DNA of 64,000 nucleotides from Neorhizobium petrolearium (GTDB taxonomy: Bacteria; Pseudomonadota; Alphaproteobacteria; Rhizobiales; Rhizobiaceae). Every line of letters begins with the position of its first letter. The stretch's first letter is position 1. The notes beneath the pieces were generated by a model. That model saw nothing but the letters and a program-made list of their open reading frames with translations. It was not told the origin of the DNA and made no database searches. Location of the stretch: positions 235,852-299,851 of the forward strand of contig NZ_JAGGJW010000009.1 in the NCBI RefSeq assembly GCF_017873175.1, given 5' to 3'. This document shows, one piece after another, positions 24,892 through 33,150 of this stretch. The position numbers and the translations under genes were made by a program.

Positions 24892-24936
24892 GGATGGCTC
24901 AATATATTGTTTTTCTTATAATTATCGCCAGAGCGA

Positions 24937-24965
24937 GGGAATAAAATCGCCGCCTCGTGTGTCTT
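24937..24965 (+). promoter_or_regulatory. Candidate ECF sigma promoter, copy 2
   Basis: GGGAATAA (24937-24944), 15 bases, TGTCTT (24960-24965), about 48 bases before the ATG at 25013. See the matching copy at 21434-21461. Confidence 0.5.
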
Positions 24966-25012
24966 ATCGTCGGCATCGCAAGAACGCATGTCAGAACCTT
25001 AGGAGACACACG

Positions 25013-25393
25013 ATGAAGTCCACGAAATTCCTGTCGGCGCTTGCCGTCGCCGCATTCGCCGCCACGGCCGCCCTGGCTGCTCCGTCGGTCACCAGTGTCG
25101 ATACCGCCAAGGGCAAGGTCCTTGCCGGCGAGAAGGGCAAGAGCCTCTACACCTTCAGGAATGACAAGAAGGATGTCTCCAATTGCTATGGCGATTGCGA
25201 GAAGAATTGGCCGCCATTGTTTGCTGACGCGAGCGCCACGGCTGGTCACGGCTATTCGATCGTCACCCGGAAGGACGGCAAGAAGCAGTGGGCGAAGGAT
25301 GGCATGCCGCTTTATTACTGGGTCAAGGACATGAAGCAGGGCGACGTCACCGGCGACGGCGTTCTTGGCGTCTGGGATCTCGCTCGTCCTTGA
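25013..25393 (+). CDS. Secreted Y-x4-D repeat (COG4315-like) small protein
   Basis: The 126-residue product has a clear signal peptide (MKSTKFLSALAVAAFAATAALA) and two copies of the characteristic pattern: SLYTFRNDKKDVSNCYGDC in the first, MPLYYWVKDMKQGDVTGDG in the second, with a WPP segment between them. Proteins of this kind are small periplasmic proteins or lipoproteins of unknown function; here the single Cys pair (NCYGDC) may form a disulphide. AGGAG precedes the ATG. A candidate ECF promoter upstream and a terminator downstream make it a single-gene unit, probably controlled by the adjacent sigma factor. Confidence 0.87.
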   Translation: MKSTKFLSALAVAAFAATAALAAPSVTSVDTAKGKVLAGEKGKSLYTFRNDKKDVSNCYGDCEKNWPPLFADASATAGHGYSIVTRKDGKKQWAKDGMPLYYWVKDMKQGDVTGDGVLGVWDLARP

Positions 25394-25428
25394 GTCTTGT
25401 CGCGTGAAGACATCCGCACCCGAAGTTT

Positions 25429-25454
25429 CGAGGGCCAGGTTCTGGCCCTCGTTT
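25429..25454 (+). terminator. Stem-loop terminator after the Y-x4-D repeat gene
   Basis: CGAGGGCCAG (25429-25438) and CTGGCCCTCG (25442-25451) form a perfect 10-bp stem with a 3-base loop, followed by TTTC. Confidence 0.65.
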
Positions 25455-25759
25455 CCCGCTCCGGCGCTATTGGCGACGCCCCGCCCGCTTTAATGCTGAC
25501 CCGACGACCTGCTTCAGGCCTGCATCGAAAGGTGCCAGCCTCCGCAAGCGAATACCGCCCCATCAGTCGAAATCAGTCGCCTCAGGCAGGAGTGCGGTGC
25601 GATCGCCATCTCCACCGCATCTCCCGCAACACCGTGAAGTTTCGGAAAGATCTGAAGGATTGAAAAGGCTGTATTCGCGTTGCCCACTGGGCATGCCCTC
25701 CACGCAGTTTGGGCAACGCGATGGAACCGCCGTTGGCTCAAACGCCTGGGCGGCCGTAG
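25455..25759. other. Intergenic region with a 10-bp inverted repeat
   Basis: No gene is supported. CGCGTTGCCC (25676-25685) and GGGCAACGCG (25711-25720) are perfect inverted arms 25 bases apart. Convergent genes end on both sides, so this may be a terminator-like or REP-like structure, but there is no T-run and no second copy was noticed. Confidence 0.4.
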
Positions 25760-26761
25760 CTACATCTCGCCTAAGGCAGAGCGACATTCGATGTTCAAGC
25801 ATGCGTGAACGTGGCCCGGCGCGATCTGTCGCAGCTCGGGCCGGACGCGACTGCAGTGTTCGGTGGCGATCTGACAGCGTGGATGAAAATGGCAGCCGAG
25901 GGGCGGATGGAGCGGTGAAGGTATTTCGCCCTGGATCGGCATGAACCGGCGGCGTTGCAGCGAAATCTTGGGCATGCCGTCGAGTAGCATACGCGTATAG
26001 GGATGCGTCGGCGAGGCGAAGAGCTGCTTCGTTTCGGCGAGTTCCACGATGCGGCCGAGATACATCACCGCAACCCGGTCGCAGAGATGGCGGATGACGC
26101 CGAGATCATGGCTGATGAAGATCATCGCAAGGCCGCTGTCACGCTTGATATCCATCAACAGGTTGATGATCTGCGCCTGCACCGAGACGTCGAGAGCCGC
26201 AACCGCTTCGTCGCAGATCAGCATGTGGGGCTTGACCGCAAGCGCCCGGGCGATGCCGACGCGCTGGCGCTGGCCGCCGGAAAACTGGTGCGGATAGCGA
26301 TTGATGCTGTCGGCAGGCAGGCCGACGCGGGCGAGAATGTCCACGACATAGTCCTTTGCCTTCGAACGCGGCACTAGTCTGTGCAACACCGCTGCCTCGC
26401 CGACGATCTCCCCTACCCTCAGACGCGGATTGAGGGAGGAAAGCGGGTCCTGGAAGACCATCTGGATCTTCAGCGCGTCGCGTTTGCGGGCCAAGAAGCT
26501 GTCATAGGCTTCGCCACGGAAGCACCGCTCGCCGGAAGAGGCCGGCAGAATACCGGCGATCATCCGCGCTAACGTCGATTTCCCGCAGCCGGACTCACCG
26601 ACCACGCCGAGCGTCTCGCCTTCGCGTAGCGTCAGCGAGACGTTGTCGACGGCCCGCAGCACCGTTGGCTGCCGATCGCGGAGAAAATGATTGGCAAATT
26701 CACGAATTGGGCTGCCTCCGACGGTGAAGCTGCGCGAAAGGCCCTTTGCCTCGAAGATCAT
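25760..26761 (-). CDS. Dpp/Opp-type ABC ATPase, DppF/OppF-like
   Basis: The 333-residue ATPase has Walker A GESGCGKST, FQDPLSSLNPRLRV, signature SGGQRQR, Walker B MLICDEAVAALD and the switch SHDLG; the C-terminal domain contains CHFHPRCQIATEHC. Walker B reads DEA in place of the more common DEP, with the catalytic Glu intact. The ATG at 26761 lies 13 bases after the previous stop and has only a weak ribosome site. It is the last gene of the minus-strand importer operon that begins with the receptor at 33026. Confidence 0.92.
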   Translation of the reverse strand: MIFEAKGLSRSFTVGGSPIREFANHFLRDRQPTVLRAVDNVSLTLREGETLGVVGESGCGKSTLARMIAGILPASSGERCFRGEAYDSFLARKRDALKIQMVFQDPLSSLNPRLRVGEIVGEAAVLHRLVPRSKAKDYVVDILARVGLPADSINRYPHQFSGGQRQRVGIARALAVKPHMLICDEAVAALDVSVQAQIINLLMDIKRDSGLAMIFISHDLGVIRHLCDRVAVMYLGRIVELAETKQLFASPTHPYTRMLLDGMPKISLQRRRFMPIQGEIPSPLHPPLGCHFHPRCQIATEHCSRVRPELRQIAPGHVHACLNIECRSALGEM

Positions 26762-26774
26762 CTCGTTCAAGTGG

Positions 26775-27743
26775 TCAATCCTCGAATGGATGGTAGCACC
26801 AGATGCGGTGCGTGCCGGACAGTTGGGTCGCCGGTACGGGCTCGCCGCAGATTTCCGTCGCCCGTTCGCAACGGCTGGCGAAGGGACAGCCTTTTCCGAG
26901 CGCAAGCAGCGAGGGCATGTTGCCGGGAATCTGCTTCAGCTTCTCTCCCGGCGTGTTGCGCGAGGGAACGGAATCAAGAAGCTTGCGCGTATAGGGATGA
27001 CGGGCGGAACCGATGATCTCCTGCGTCGTGCCGATCTCCATCATCGCCCCCGCATACATGACCATGATCCGGTCGGCGAGTTCCGAAAGCGTCGACAGAT
27101 CGTGGGTGATCCAGATCATGCCGAGGCCGCGCTCATCGATCTGCCGGCGGATCTGATAGATGATCTGCGCCTGGATCGTGACGTCGAGCGCCGTCGTCGG
27201 CTCGTCGGCGATGATCAGATCCGGCCCGAGAAGAAGCGCGATAGCGATGACGACACGCTGGCGCATGCCGCCCGACATTTCGTGCGGATAGGCATTGAAG
27301 CGCTCCTCCGGCGACGGAATGCCGACGGCCTTGAGTGCCTCGATGCAGCGATCATGCATCTTCCGGCGAGAACCATCCTCATGCGCGCCGATCGCCTCGT
27401 ACATCTGGTCGCGCACTCGCATCAAAGGGTTGAGCGTCATCAACGGGTTTTGGAAGATCATGGCGATCCTCCGGCCTCGATAGCGGCGCATCTCCTCGAA
27501 ATCGAGGGTCGTCAGTTCCTCGCCATTAAGGGTGATCGAGCCGGAAACGATGCGGCCCGGCTCGTCGATCTGGCCCATGATCGACATGCCGGTAACCGAT
27601 TTGCCCGAGCCGGATTCTCCGACGATACCAAGCACCTCGCCACGAGTAAGATCAAAGGAAATATCGCGCACGGATTTAACCATGCCCTGGCGGGTGAAGA
27701 ACCAGGTGTTGAGGCCGTCGACTTGGAAAAAGGGTTCAGTCAT
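26775..27743 (-). CDS. Dpp/Opp-type ABC ATPase, DppD/OppD-like
   Basis: The 322-residue ATPase has Walker A GESGSGKS, FQNPLMTLNPLMRV, signature SGGMRQR, Walker B LIIADEPTTALD and the switch THDLS. The C-terminal oligopeptide domain has the Cys motif CPFASRCERATEIC. It follows the DppC-like gene by 14 bases. With the DppF-like partner it powers uptake by the permease pair encoded just upstream. Confidence 0.93.
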   Translation of the reverse strand: MTEPFFQVDGLNTWFFTRQGMVKSVRDISFDLTRGEVLGIVGESGSGKSVTGMSIMGQIDEPGRIVSGSITLNGEELTTLDFEEMRRYRGRRIAMIFQNPLMTLNPLMRVRDQMYEAIGAHEDGSRRKMHDRCIEALKAVGIPSPEERFNAYPHEMSGGMRQRVVIAIALLLGPDLIIADEPTTALDVTIQAQIIYQIRRQIDERGLGMIWITHDLSTLSELADRIMVMYAGAMMEIGTTQEIIGSARHPYTRKLLDSVPSRNTPGEKLKQIPGNMPSLLALGKGCPFASRCERATEICGEPVPATQLSGTHRIWCYHPFED

Positions 27744-27757
27744 TCGCGCGGGTTCTC

Positions 27758-28969
27758 CTAGCGATCAAGCCGCGGATTGTTGAGATCGCGCAACCGGTCG
27801 CCAAGCAGGTTCATGGCAACGATCATCACCAGCAGCACCACACCCGGATAGATGCTGATCCAATACTTGTGGGAAAAGATGAATTCGTAGCCGCTGGCGA
27901 TCAGCATGCCGAGAGAAGGCCTGGTGAGCGGCAGGCCTACGCCGAGGAAGCTCAACGAGGATTCGAGCGAGATCGCCGCGGCGATGTTGAGCGTGAAGAG
28001 TACGATAATCTGTGGCATACAGTTTGGCAGCACATGGCGCAGCATGATGCGCGTCGGCGACAGCCGCAGGCACTGCGCCGCCTCGACATATTCCTTGCCG
28101 AGTTCACTAAGGGCGAAAGAGCGGGCGGTGCGAGCATAATAGGACCATTGCACGATGACGATGGCAAGCACGACTTTGCTGACGCCATTGCCGAGGACGG
28201 CGAGGATCGCCAGCCCGACTAAGAGCGCCGGAAGGCCGAGCATAAAATCGACAGCGCGCATGATGATCGCGTCTGTTACGCCGCCACGCCAGGCCGAGAG
28301 AAGCCCGAGCCCAGTGCCGAACACCATGGCGACCCCGGCCGCTACCAACCCGACGAAAACACTGATCCGGATGCCGTAGAGGATGGCCGAGAGCATGTCG
28401 CGCCCGAAACCATCGGTGCCGAGACGAAATATGAAGTCCGTCTCCTGCTCCATGGACTTCGCAATAGCCAAAAAAGTGAAGCTCGCGGGCAATGGGGCGC
28501 TCGAGATGAGCCTGACCTTGCTGCCCTGCGGGGTGTCAACGGTCCACCAGGGCTGGATCGGGTGTTTCTTGGCGCCTTCGACAGTCACGCCTGCCGGCAG
28601 GTTGCGGATCTGCAGACTTGCAAGCCTGACATCCTCGGGCCGGACAATGACACTCAGACAATTCGGTGCGCAGGGCTCGGTCAAAAAGGCAAGACGGGTC
28701 TTGGCCGGCGAAACGGGCTCGACCGATGCAGAGCCGCCCTCGACCCACATATTCGCCCTGATTTCCTCTCCCGGCAGCATGCGCTTGGAGCCCGTGGGCT
28801 TCAACGCGTCCGAGAGCTGCAACTGCGTCAGGTCGTATGGATCCGTCGGTGCCAGCAGTGGCGCAAAGATAGCGCAGGCGACGAATGTGATGCTCACCGC
28901 GAGACTGACGACGGCGGAGCGGCTTTCGGCAAAACGCCCGATAAAATCTTTAAGGCCAGCCCTGCTCAT
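27758..28969 (-). CDS. Dpp/Opp-type ABC permease, DppC-like, with large periplasmic insert
   Basis: The protein has 403 residues where DppC subunits usually have 280-300. The first membrane helix (about 20-38) ends in LAPTDP, but the conserved GTDGFGRD motif comes only at about residue 184, some 140 residues later instead of about 25. The extra stretch (about 55-178) is hydrophilic and strand-rich and holds a Cys pair in EPCAPNC. The rest is a normal BPD_transp_1 domain with an EAA-like loop and FLGVGLPLTRPSLG. The start at 28969 overlaps the DppB-like stop (ATGA), so the insert is part of the reading frame and not a gene-calling artefact. Confidence 0.92.
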   Translation of the reverse strand: MSRAGLKDFIGRFAESRSAVVSLAVSITFVACAIFAPLLAPTDPYDLTQLQLSDALKPTGSKRMLPGEEIRANMWVEGGSASVEPVSPAKTRLAFLTEPCAPNCLSVIVRPEDVRLASLQIRNLPAGVTVEGAKKHPIQPWWTVDTPQGSKVRLISSAPLPASFTFLAIAKSMEQETDFIFRLGTDGFGRDMLSAILYGIRISVFVGLVAAGVAMVFGTGLGLLSAWRGGVTDAIIMRAVDFMLGLPALLVGLAILAVLGNGVSKVVLAIVIVQWSYYARTARSFALSELGKEYVEAAQCLRLSPTRIMLRHVLPNCMPQIIVLFTLNIAAAISLESSLSFLGVGLPLTRPSLGMLIASGYEFIFSHKYWISIYPGVVLLVMIVAMNLLGDRLRDLNNPRLDR

Positions 28970-29949
28970 GCGGTGCGCCGCCTCATAACGGATTTGACGC
29001 GTGGATCGATGACCGTGTGTAGAATGTCGACGATGAAATTGATGGCGATGAACAGGAGCGCCGTATAGGTGAGCTGCGCCACGATCAACGGCCTGTCCAG
29101 TACCTTGATCGAGTTGATCAGGAGCTTGCCAAGCCCCGGCCAGGAGAAAACGGTCTCGGTGATCACGCCATAGGCGAGAAGATTGCCCAGTTCGATCCCG
29201 GTGACGGTGACGAGCGGAACCAGCGCATTGCGCAGAATGTGGCCGACGATCACCTTGCGGCTTTTCACGCCCTTGGCATAAGCGAACTTGACGAAGTCGA
29301 GGCATGAGATTTCCATGGTCGCTGCGCGCGTCACGCGCATCAGCAGCGACATCTTGAGCAGCGCCAGGCTGAAGGCCGGCATGACGACGTGCGACCAGCC
29401 GTCGAGCGTCCAGAGACTGGAGGTAATGCCGAAATGCGTTGCCAGTTGGCCCCGGTCGCCGACCGGCAAGATCGGCAGGGCAATGCCGAATGCGACGATG
29501 AGCAGCATGCCCTGCCAGAACGTCGGGATGCTCACTCCAATCAGCGAGAAGGCCATGATGCCTCGACCGAGCAGCGATTCCGGCTTCAAACCGGCATAGA
29601 GGCCCGCCGGGATGGAAATGCCAACGGCGATGAGGAAGGCCACCAAGCCGAGCTCCAGGCTGGCGGGCAGCCGCTGCAGAAGGATACTGACGACCGGCTC
29701 CTTGTAGACGAAGGAGGCCCCCCAATCCCCCTGTGCAGCATTGCCGAGGAAGACCAGGTATTGGTGCCAAAGCGGCTTGTCGAGGCCGAGCGCGGCAATG
29801 GCGGCAAGCCGGTCAGCCTCCGAAGCTTCCGACGAGATCAGGATATCCGCCGGGTTGCCGATCAGCCAGACCCCGACGAACAGCACGATCGACAGCACGA
29901 ACACGACGATGACGCTTTGCAGCAGGCGCTGCAGCACGAAGGACAGCAT
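28966..29949 (-). CDS. Dpp/Opp-type ABC permease, DppB-like
   Basis: The 327-residue membrane protein has an N-terminal helix, the short periplasmic segment WLIGNPADILIS (in place of the usual PGDP), LGLDKPLWHQYLVFL and a permease domain with an EAA-like loop (LDFVKFAYAKGVKS, then HILRNALVPLVT). It ends VIDPRVK as in DppB. The start overlaps the lyase stop codon (TGATG), which places the lyase inside the transporter operon. Confidence 0.93.
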   Translation of the reverse strand: MLSFVLQRLLQSVIVVFVLSIVLFVGVWLIGNPADILISSEASEADRLAAIAALGLDKPLWHQYLVFLGNAAQGDWGASFVYKEPVVSILLQRLPASLELGLVAFLIAVGISIPAGLYAGLKPESLLGRGIMAFSLIGVSIPTFWQGMLLIVAFGIALPILPVGDRGQLATHFGITSSLWTLDGWSHVVMPAFSLALLKMSLLMRVTRAATMEISCLDFVKFAYAKGVKSRKVIVGHILRNALVPLVTVTGIELGNLLAYGVITETVFSWPGLGKLLINSIKVLDRPLIVAQLTYTALLFIAINFIVDILHTVIDPRVKSVMRRRTA

Positions 29950-31370
29950 CAGCGGTCAACCTTCAGGTAGGCGTTGATGTTGCGCTGCTCGACGGTCGGA
30001 AACGATCCGGCTCCGATATCCTGAACCAGCGATCCAAAATGCACCGCGTATTCAGCGCATATGCCGCTGGCACTGCCATTTTCAAGCCGATTCTCGATCT
30101 CTGCCCGAAGCACCGGGCCACCCGGCAGCAACGACAATTGCTGCAGGAAAGCAGCTTTACCGCCTGCCGCCGCCAAAGCAGCGTCATGGACCAGTTCGTG
30201 CCCCTTGTGTTTGCCGAGCGTCTCACCGAGCCGCATCATGGCAAATTCGCCGAAGATGGCCCCGTGCGACAGGTCCAGATTCGCCCGCATCCGCTCCGTA
30301 TCGACATAGAGGTCGCGCACCAGAAGTTCGGTCCGCACGAGGATTTCGGAAATTGCACCGATGACATCCGCCAGTCCATCCTCGAACATCTGGTTGGCAC
30401 TGCCGTCTGATTCAAACGAGCGGTGGGCGGTCGCCATCAGCATTCCCGCGCACGAATAGAGCTTGTTGCTGTTGGCGATGATGCCGTAGCACAGAATAGG
30501 ATTGATCTTCTGCGGCATGGTGGAGGAACCGATGGTGCCCTCGATGCGGCCCTCGTGCAGTTCCCCATATTCCTCCGACGAGCTCTGGTAGACCTCCTCG
30601 GCGATCTTGTGGCAAATGGACGCCGTCAAACTCAACGCATTGACATATTCACACATGTGCGTGCGGATCGCCCGGGAGGGAATGGCCATATCGCCCATGC
30701 AGAGAAGTGCTGCCACGCGTGACTGAAATGCGGGGCCTTGTCTGCCGAGAGCCGAAAAGCAGCCGACGGCACCACCGCTCATGACCACGAAGGCACGTTT
30801 CTCAGTCTCTTTGAGCCGGTCCATCGCCTGAAGGAATTCTTCGATCCAGACCGCCACCTTGAAGCCGAAGGTAATCGGCACAGCGTGGCGATAATGGGTG
30901 CGTCCGGCCATGATGGTGTTGGCATGGGTACGGGCATGACGGCCGAGATGACGCAGGATGTCCGCGAGCAGTTCGTCCAGCACCACTTGAGCGCGCTTGG
31001 CGAGCAGCAGCAGTCCGGTCTGGATGACGTTCTGCGTGGTGATACCCCAGTGGACATATCCGCCGTGCTGTGGGCCGCAGAGCCGGACGAGCTCGTTGAT
31101 CACCGGCATGAGAGGGTGCCGGGTTGTCCGGTACGATGTGTCCAGGCGGCTCATGTCCAAATACTCGTAACGGCAATGTTCCGCGATCACCTCCGCTGAG
31201 GCGATGGGGATCATGCCGAGCTCTCCTTGAGCGGTCGCCACGGCCTTCTCGACGTCCAGGAAGGCTTGGTACATGGCCGGCGGCGCAAAAGCGTCCCGCA
31301 GTCCTCGGTAGTCGTATTGCGACGTTAGCGCGTCGTTGAATTCTGTACCCATCCGGCTTCGCACTTTCAT
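29949..31370 (-). CDS. Fumarase/aspartase superfamily lyase (PurB/PcaB/ASL-like)
   Basis: The protein (473 residues from 31370; 467 from an ATG at 31352) carries the superfamily signature GSSTMPQKINP near residue 290 with its mobile-loop Ser pair, the HWGITTQNVIQT segment near residue 110 and the GRTHYRHAVPITFG segment near residue 160. Family members eliminate fumarate from N- or C-substituted succinates (adenylosuccinate, argininosuccinate, EDDS) or act as carboxymuconate cycloisomerases. Its position between the receptor and the permease genes of a peptide-type importer suggests that it splits the imported compound. A housekeeping purine role is unlikely here. The substrate is unknown. Confidence 0.85.
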   Translation of the reverse strand: MKVRSRMGTEFNDALTSQYDYRGLRDAFAPPAMYQAFLDVEKAVATAQGELGMIPIASAEVIAEHCRYEYLDMSRLDTSYRTTRHPLMPVINELVRLCGPQHGGYVHWGITTQNVIQTGLLLLAKRAQVVLDELLADILRHLGRHARTHANTIMAGRTHYRHAVPITFGFKVAVWIEEFLQAMDRLKETEKRAFVVMSGGAVGCFSALGRQGPAFQSRVAALLCMGDMAIPSRAIRTHMCEYVNALSLTASICHKIAEEVYQSSSEEYGELHEGRIEGTIGSSTMPQKINPILCYGIIANSNKLYSCAGMLMATAHRSFESDGSANQMFEDGLADVIGAISEILVRTELLVRDLYVDTERMRANLDLSHGAIFGEFAMMRLGETLGKHKGHELVHDAALAAAGGKAAFLQQLSLLPGGPVLRAEIENRLENGSASGICAEYAVHFGSLVQDIGAGSFPTVEQRNINAYLKVDR

Positions 31371-31380
31371 GAAAACAAGA

Positions 31381-31408
31381 GCAAGGCCGGCTTGACCACC
31401 AGCCTTGC
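31381..31408. repeat. Intercistronic inverted repeat after the receptor gene
   Basis: GCAAGGC (31381-31387) and GCCTTGC (31402-31408) are complementary arms 14 bases apart, just downstream of the receptor stop and before the lyase start on the minus strand. Confidence 0.4.
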
Positions 31409-31418
31409 CGATATCGTC

Positions 31419-33026
31419 TTATTCGGGACGCGCGGTGTAGAAGATGTTGGTCAGGTTGGCGTTGGCGTCGTAGTGCACGCCATTGCGAACGCCCCAGACA
31501 CCGAACTCGTGGTAGAGTGGCACATAGCCATCGTCCTTGTAGACTTCAGCCACCGCCGCACGGATCAGTTCCTCCCGCTTGGTGTCGTCCAACGTCGATT
31601 GTGCGTCTTCGAGCGCCTTGTCGGTGACCTCGCTGGAATATCGTCCGCGGTTCGCTCCACCCCAACCGCGGTCGGGATTTCGGGTGCCGGCAAGATTGAT
31701 CATCTGGCTCAGGCCTTCGCCTGTGTCGGCTGCAGCACCCGCCAAATAGAGGCTGTACTCGTATGCGCTCGCCTTGGTGAAGTAGATGCTGAAGGGGAAG
31801 GTCTCCAGCGTTACATTCAGCCCGACCTGCGAGAGCATGGCAGTTACGGCCTGGGCGACCTGAGCGCCGTTGACATAACGGTCGCTCGGAGCGTTCAGCG
31901 TCAACGAAAAGCCGTTCGGATAGCCGGCCTCGGCCAGCAGTCGCCTGGCCTCCTGCGGGTCGTAGGGATAGGCCTGCAGGTCCGGATTGTGCCCGAAAAC
32001 GCCGTCGACAATGATCTGGCTCGCCGGCTGCGCCATGCCACCCATCACGGTTTCGGCGATCTGCTCGCGGTTGATGGCGAGGTTGAGCGCCCTGCGCACG
32101 CGCGGATCGAGGAAGGGGTTCTTTCCATCTGTACCGGAAACCTTCGGCGTCTTTTCCTGTCCCTGGTCGGGCAACAGGAAGATCAGCAGCGTCGAAGGCA
32201 TGGACGACAGGTGATACTTGCCCGACGACTGGATGCTGTCGATGCTATTGATCGGGACGGCGTTGATGACATCCACCGAGCCGCCGAGCAGAGCGGCGAT
32301 ACGGGCGCTGTTGTCCGGCAGCGATTTGATCAGCACCGAATCGTAAGCGGGTGGCGCGCCGTAATAGTGATCGTTGCGCTCCAGTTCGATCTCAACGTCG
32401 GGCGCGAACTTCTTGACGCGGTAGTGGCCGATGCCGGGCGATACCTTTCCGCTATTGAAGTCGGCCGTCTCTAACCAATTATCGTTGCCGCAGGTCTTGT
32501 CGTCATAGGCCAGCGTAGCGCCGGTCGGATTCTGGACGATGCCGATATTGCTCAAGCTGCGCAGTAGGTTCGGATCGGGTTTCTTGGTGTCGATCTCGAT
32601 CCTGCCCTCACCGGCATCCTTGATATCGGCAATGGTGGCGATGAAGCTGCTGAAGAGGCCGGGACTATTCGGCACATTGCGCACCCGGCAGATCGAATAG
32701 ATTACGTCATCGGCTCCGAGCGCATTTCCGTCTTGGAATTTCGCCTTCGGCTCGAGCATGATGACCCATTTGGTCTCCCCCTGGATTTCCCACGATTTCG
32801 CAAGACGCGGCTCGACGCTGCCGTTGACGCCGTTGGCGTAGACGAGTGCATCCGAGATGTTCTCGCGAAGATCGAAATTGTAGCCGGCTCGGTGGAAATG
32901 CGGATCGACAGACGTCGCGAGTGCGGCAAGGCCCACGCGCAACTGTTCGGCCGCAGCCGGAGACGGCGCAAGCGATGTCGCGGCTGCGAACACCACGCCG
33001 AAAGATGCTAGTGACAGGCTTTTCAT
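31419..33026 (-). CDS. ABC transporter family 5 substrate-binding protein
   Basis: The 535-residue product has a signal peptide (MKSLSLASFGVVFAAATS, cleavage near PAAA-EQLRVGL) and the SBP_bac_5 layout with a VDPHFHRAGYNFDLRENISD opening and DPRVRRALNLAINREQIAE near the middle. The ATG at 33026 is fixed by GGGAGGAGG just upstream. It is the first gene of an operon with a lyase and a full set of permease and ATPase genes. It is divergent from a LysR regulator, with a TTGAG-T5-CTCAA site between them. Confidence 0.93.
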   Translation of the reverse strand: MKSLSLASFGVVFAAATSLAPSPAAAEQLRVGLAALATSVDPHFHRAGYNFDLRENISDALVYANGVNGSVEPRLAKSWEIQGETKWVIMLEPKAKFQDGNALGADDVIYSICRVRNVPNSPGLFSSFIATIADIKDAGEGRIEIDTKKPDPNLLRSLSNIGIVQNPTGATLAYDDKTCGNDNWLETADFNSGKVSPGIGHYRVKKFAPDVEIELERNDHYYGAPPAYDSVLIKSLPDNSARIAALLGGSVDVINAVPINSIDSIQSSGKYHLSSMPSTLLIFLLPDQGQEKTPKVSGTDGKNPFLDPRVRRALNLAINREQIAETVMGGMAQPASQIIVDGVFGHNPDLQAYPYDPQEARRLLAEAGYPNGFSLTLNAPSDRYVNGAQVAQAVTAMLSQVGLNVTLETFPFSIYFTKASAYEYSLYLAGAAADTGEGLSQMINLAGTRNPDRGWGGANRGRYSSEVTDKALEDAQSTLDDTKREELIRAAVAEVYKDDGYVPLYHEFGVWGVRNGVHYDANANLTNIFYTARPE

Positions 33027-33104
33027 GGTCCTCCTCCCATTCATTTCGTGAGGGAACGGTACCGTGGGCCGGCTGCAGGAAAAATCGAATTTTTTTCCTC
33101 TCGA

Positions 33105-33119
33105 TTGAGTTTTTCTCAA
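33105..33119. promoter_or_regulatory. LysR-type binding site between receptor and regulator
   Basis: TTGAG (33105-33109), five T, CTCAA (33115-33119) is a perfect inverted repeat that contains a T-N11-A core. It lies 31 bases before the LysR gene start and about 80 bases before the receptor start, the usual place for a LysR autoregulatory and activation site. Confidence 0.6.
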
Positions 33120-33150
33120 CTGAACACTAGAGTAGAAGGGAGGAGAACAG

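Noticed and set aside
28970..29770. Upstream extension of the DppC-like gene to a 670-residue protein
   Set aside because: The extension reads out of frame through the DppB-like gene; the ATGA overlap at 28966-28969 and the normal N-terminal helix set the true start.
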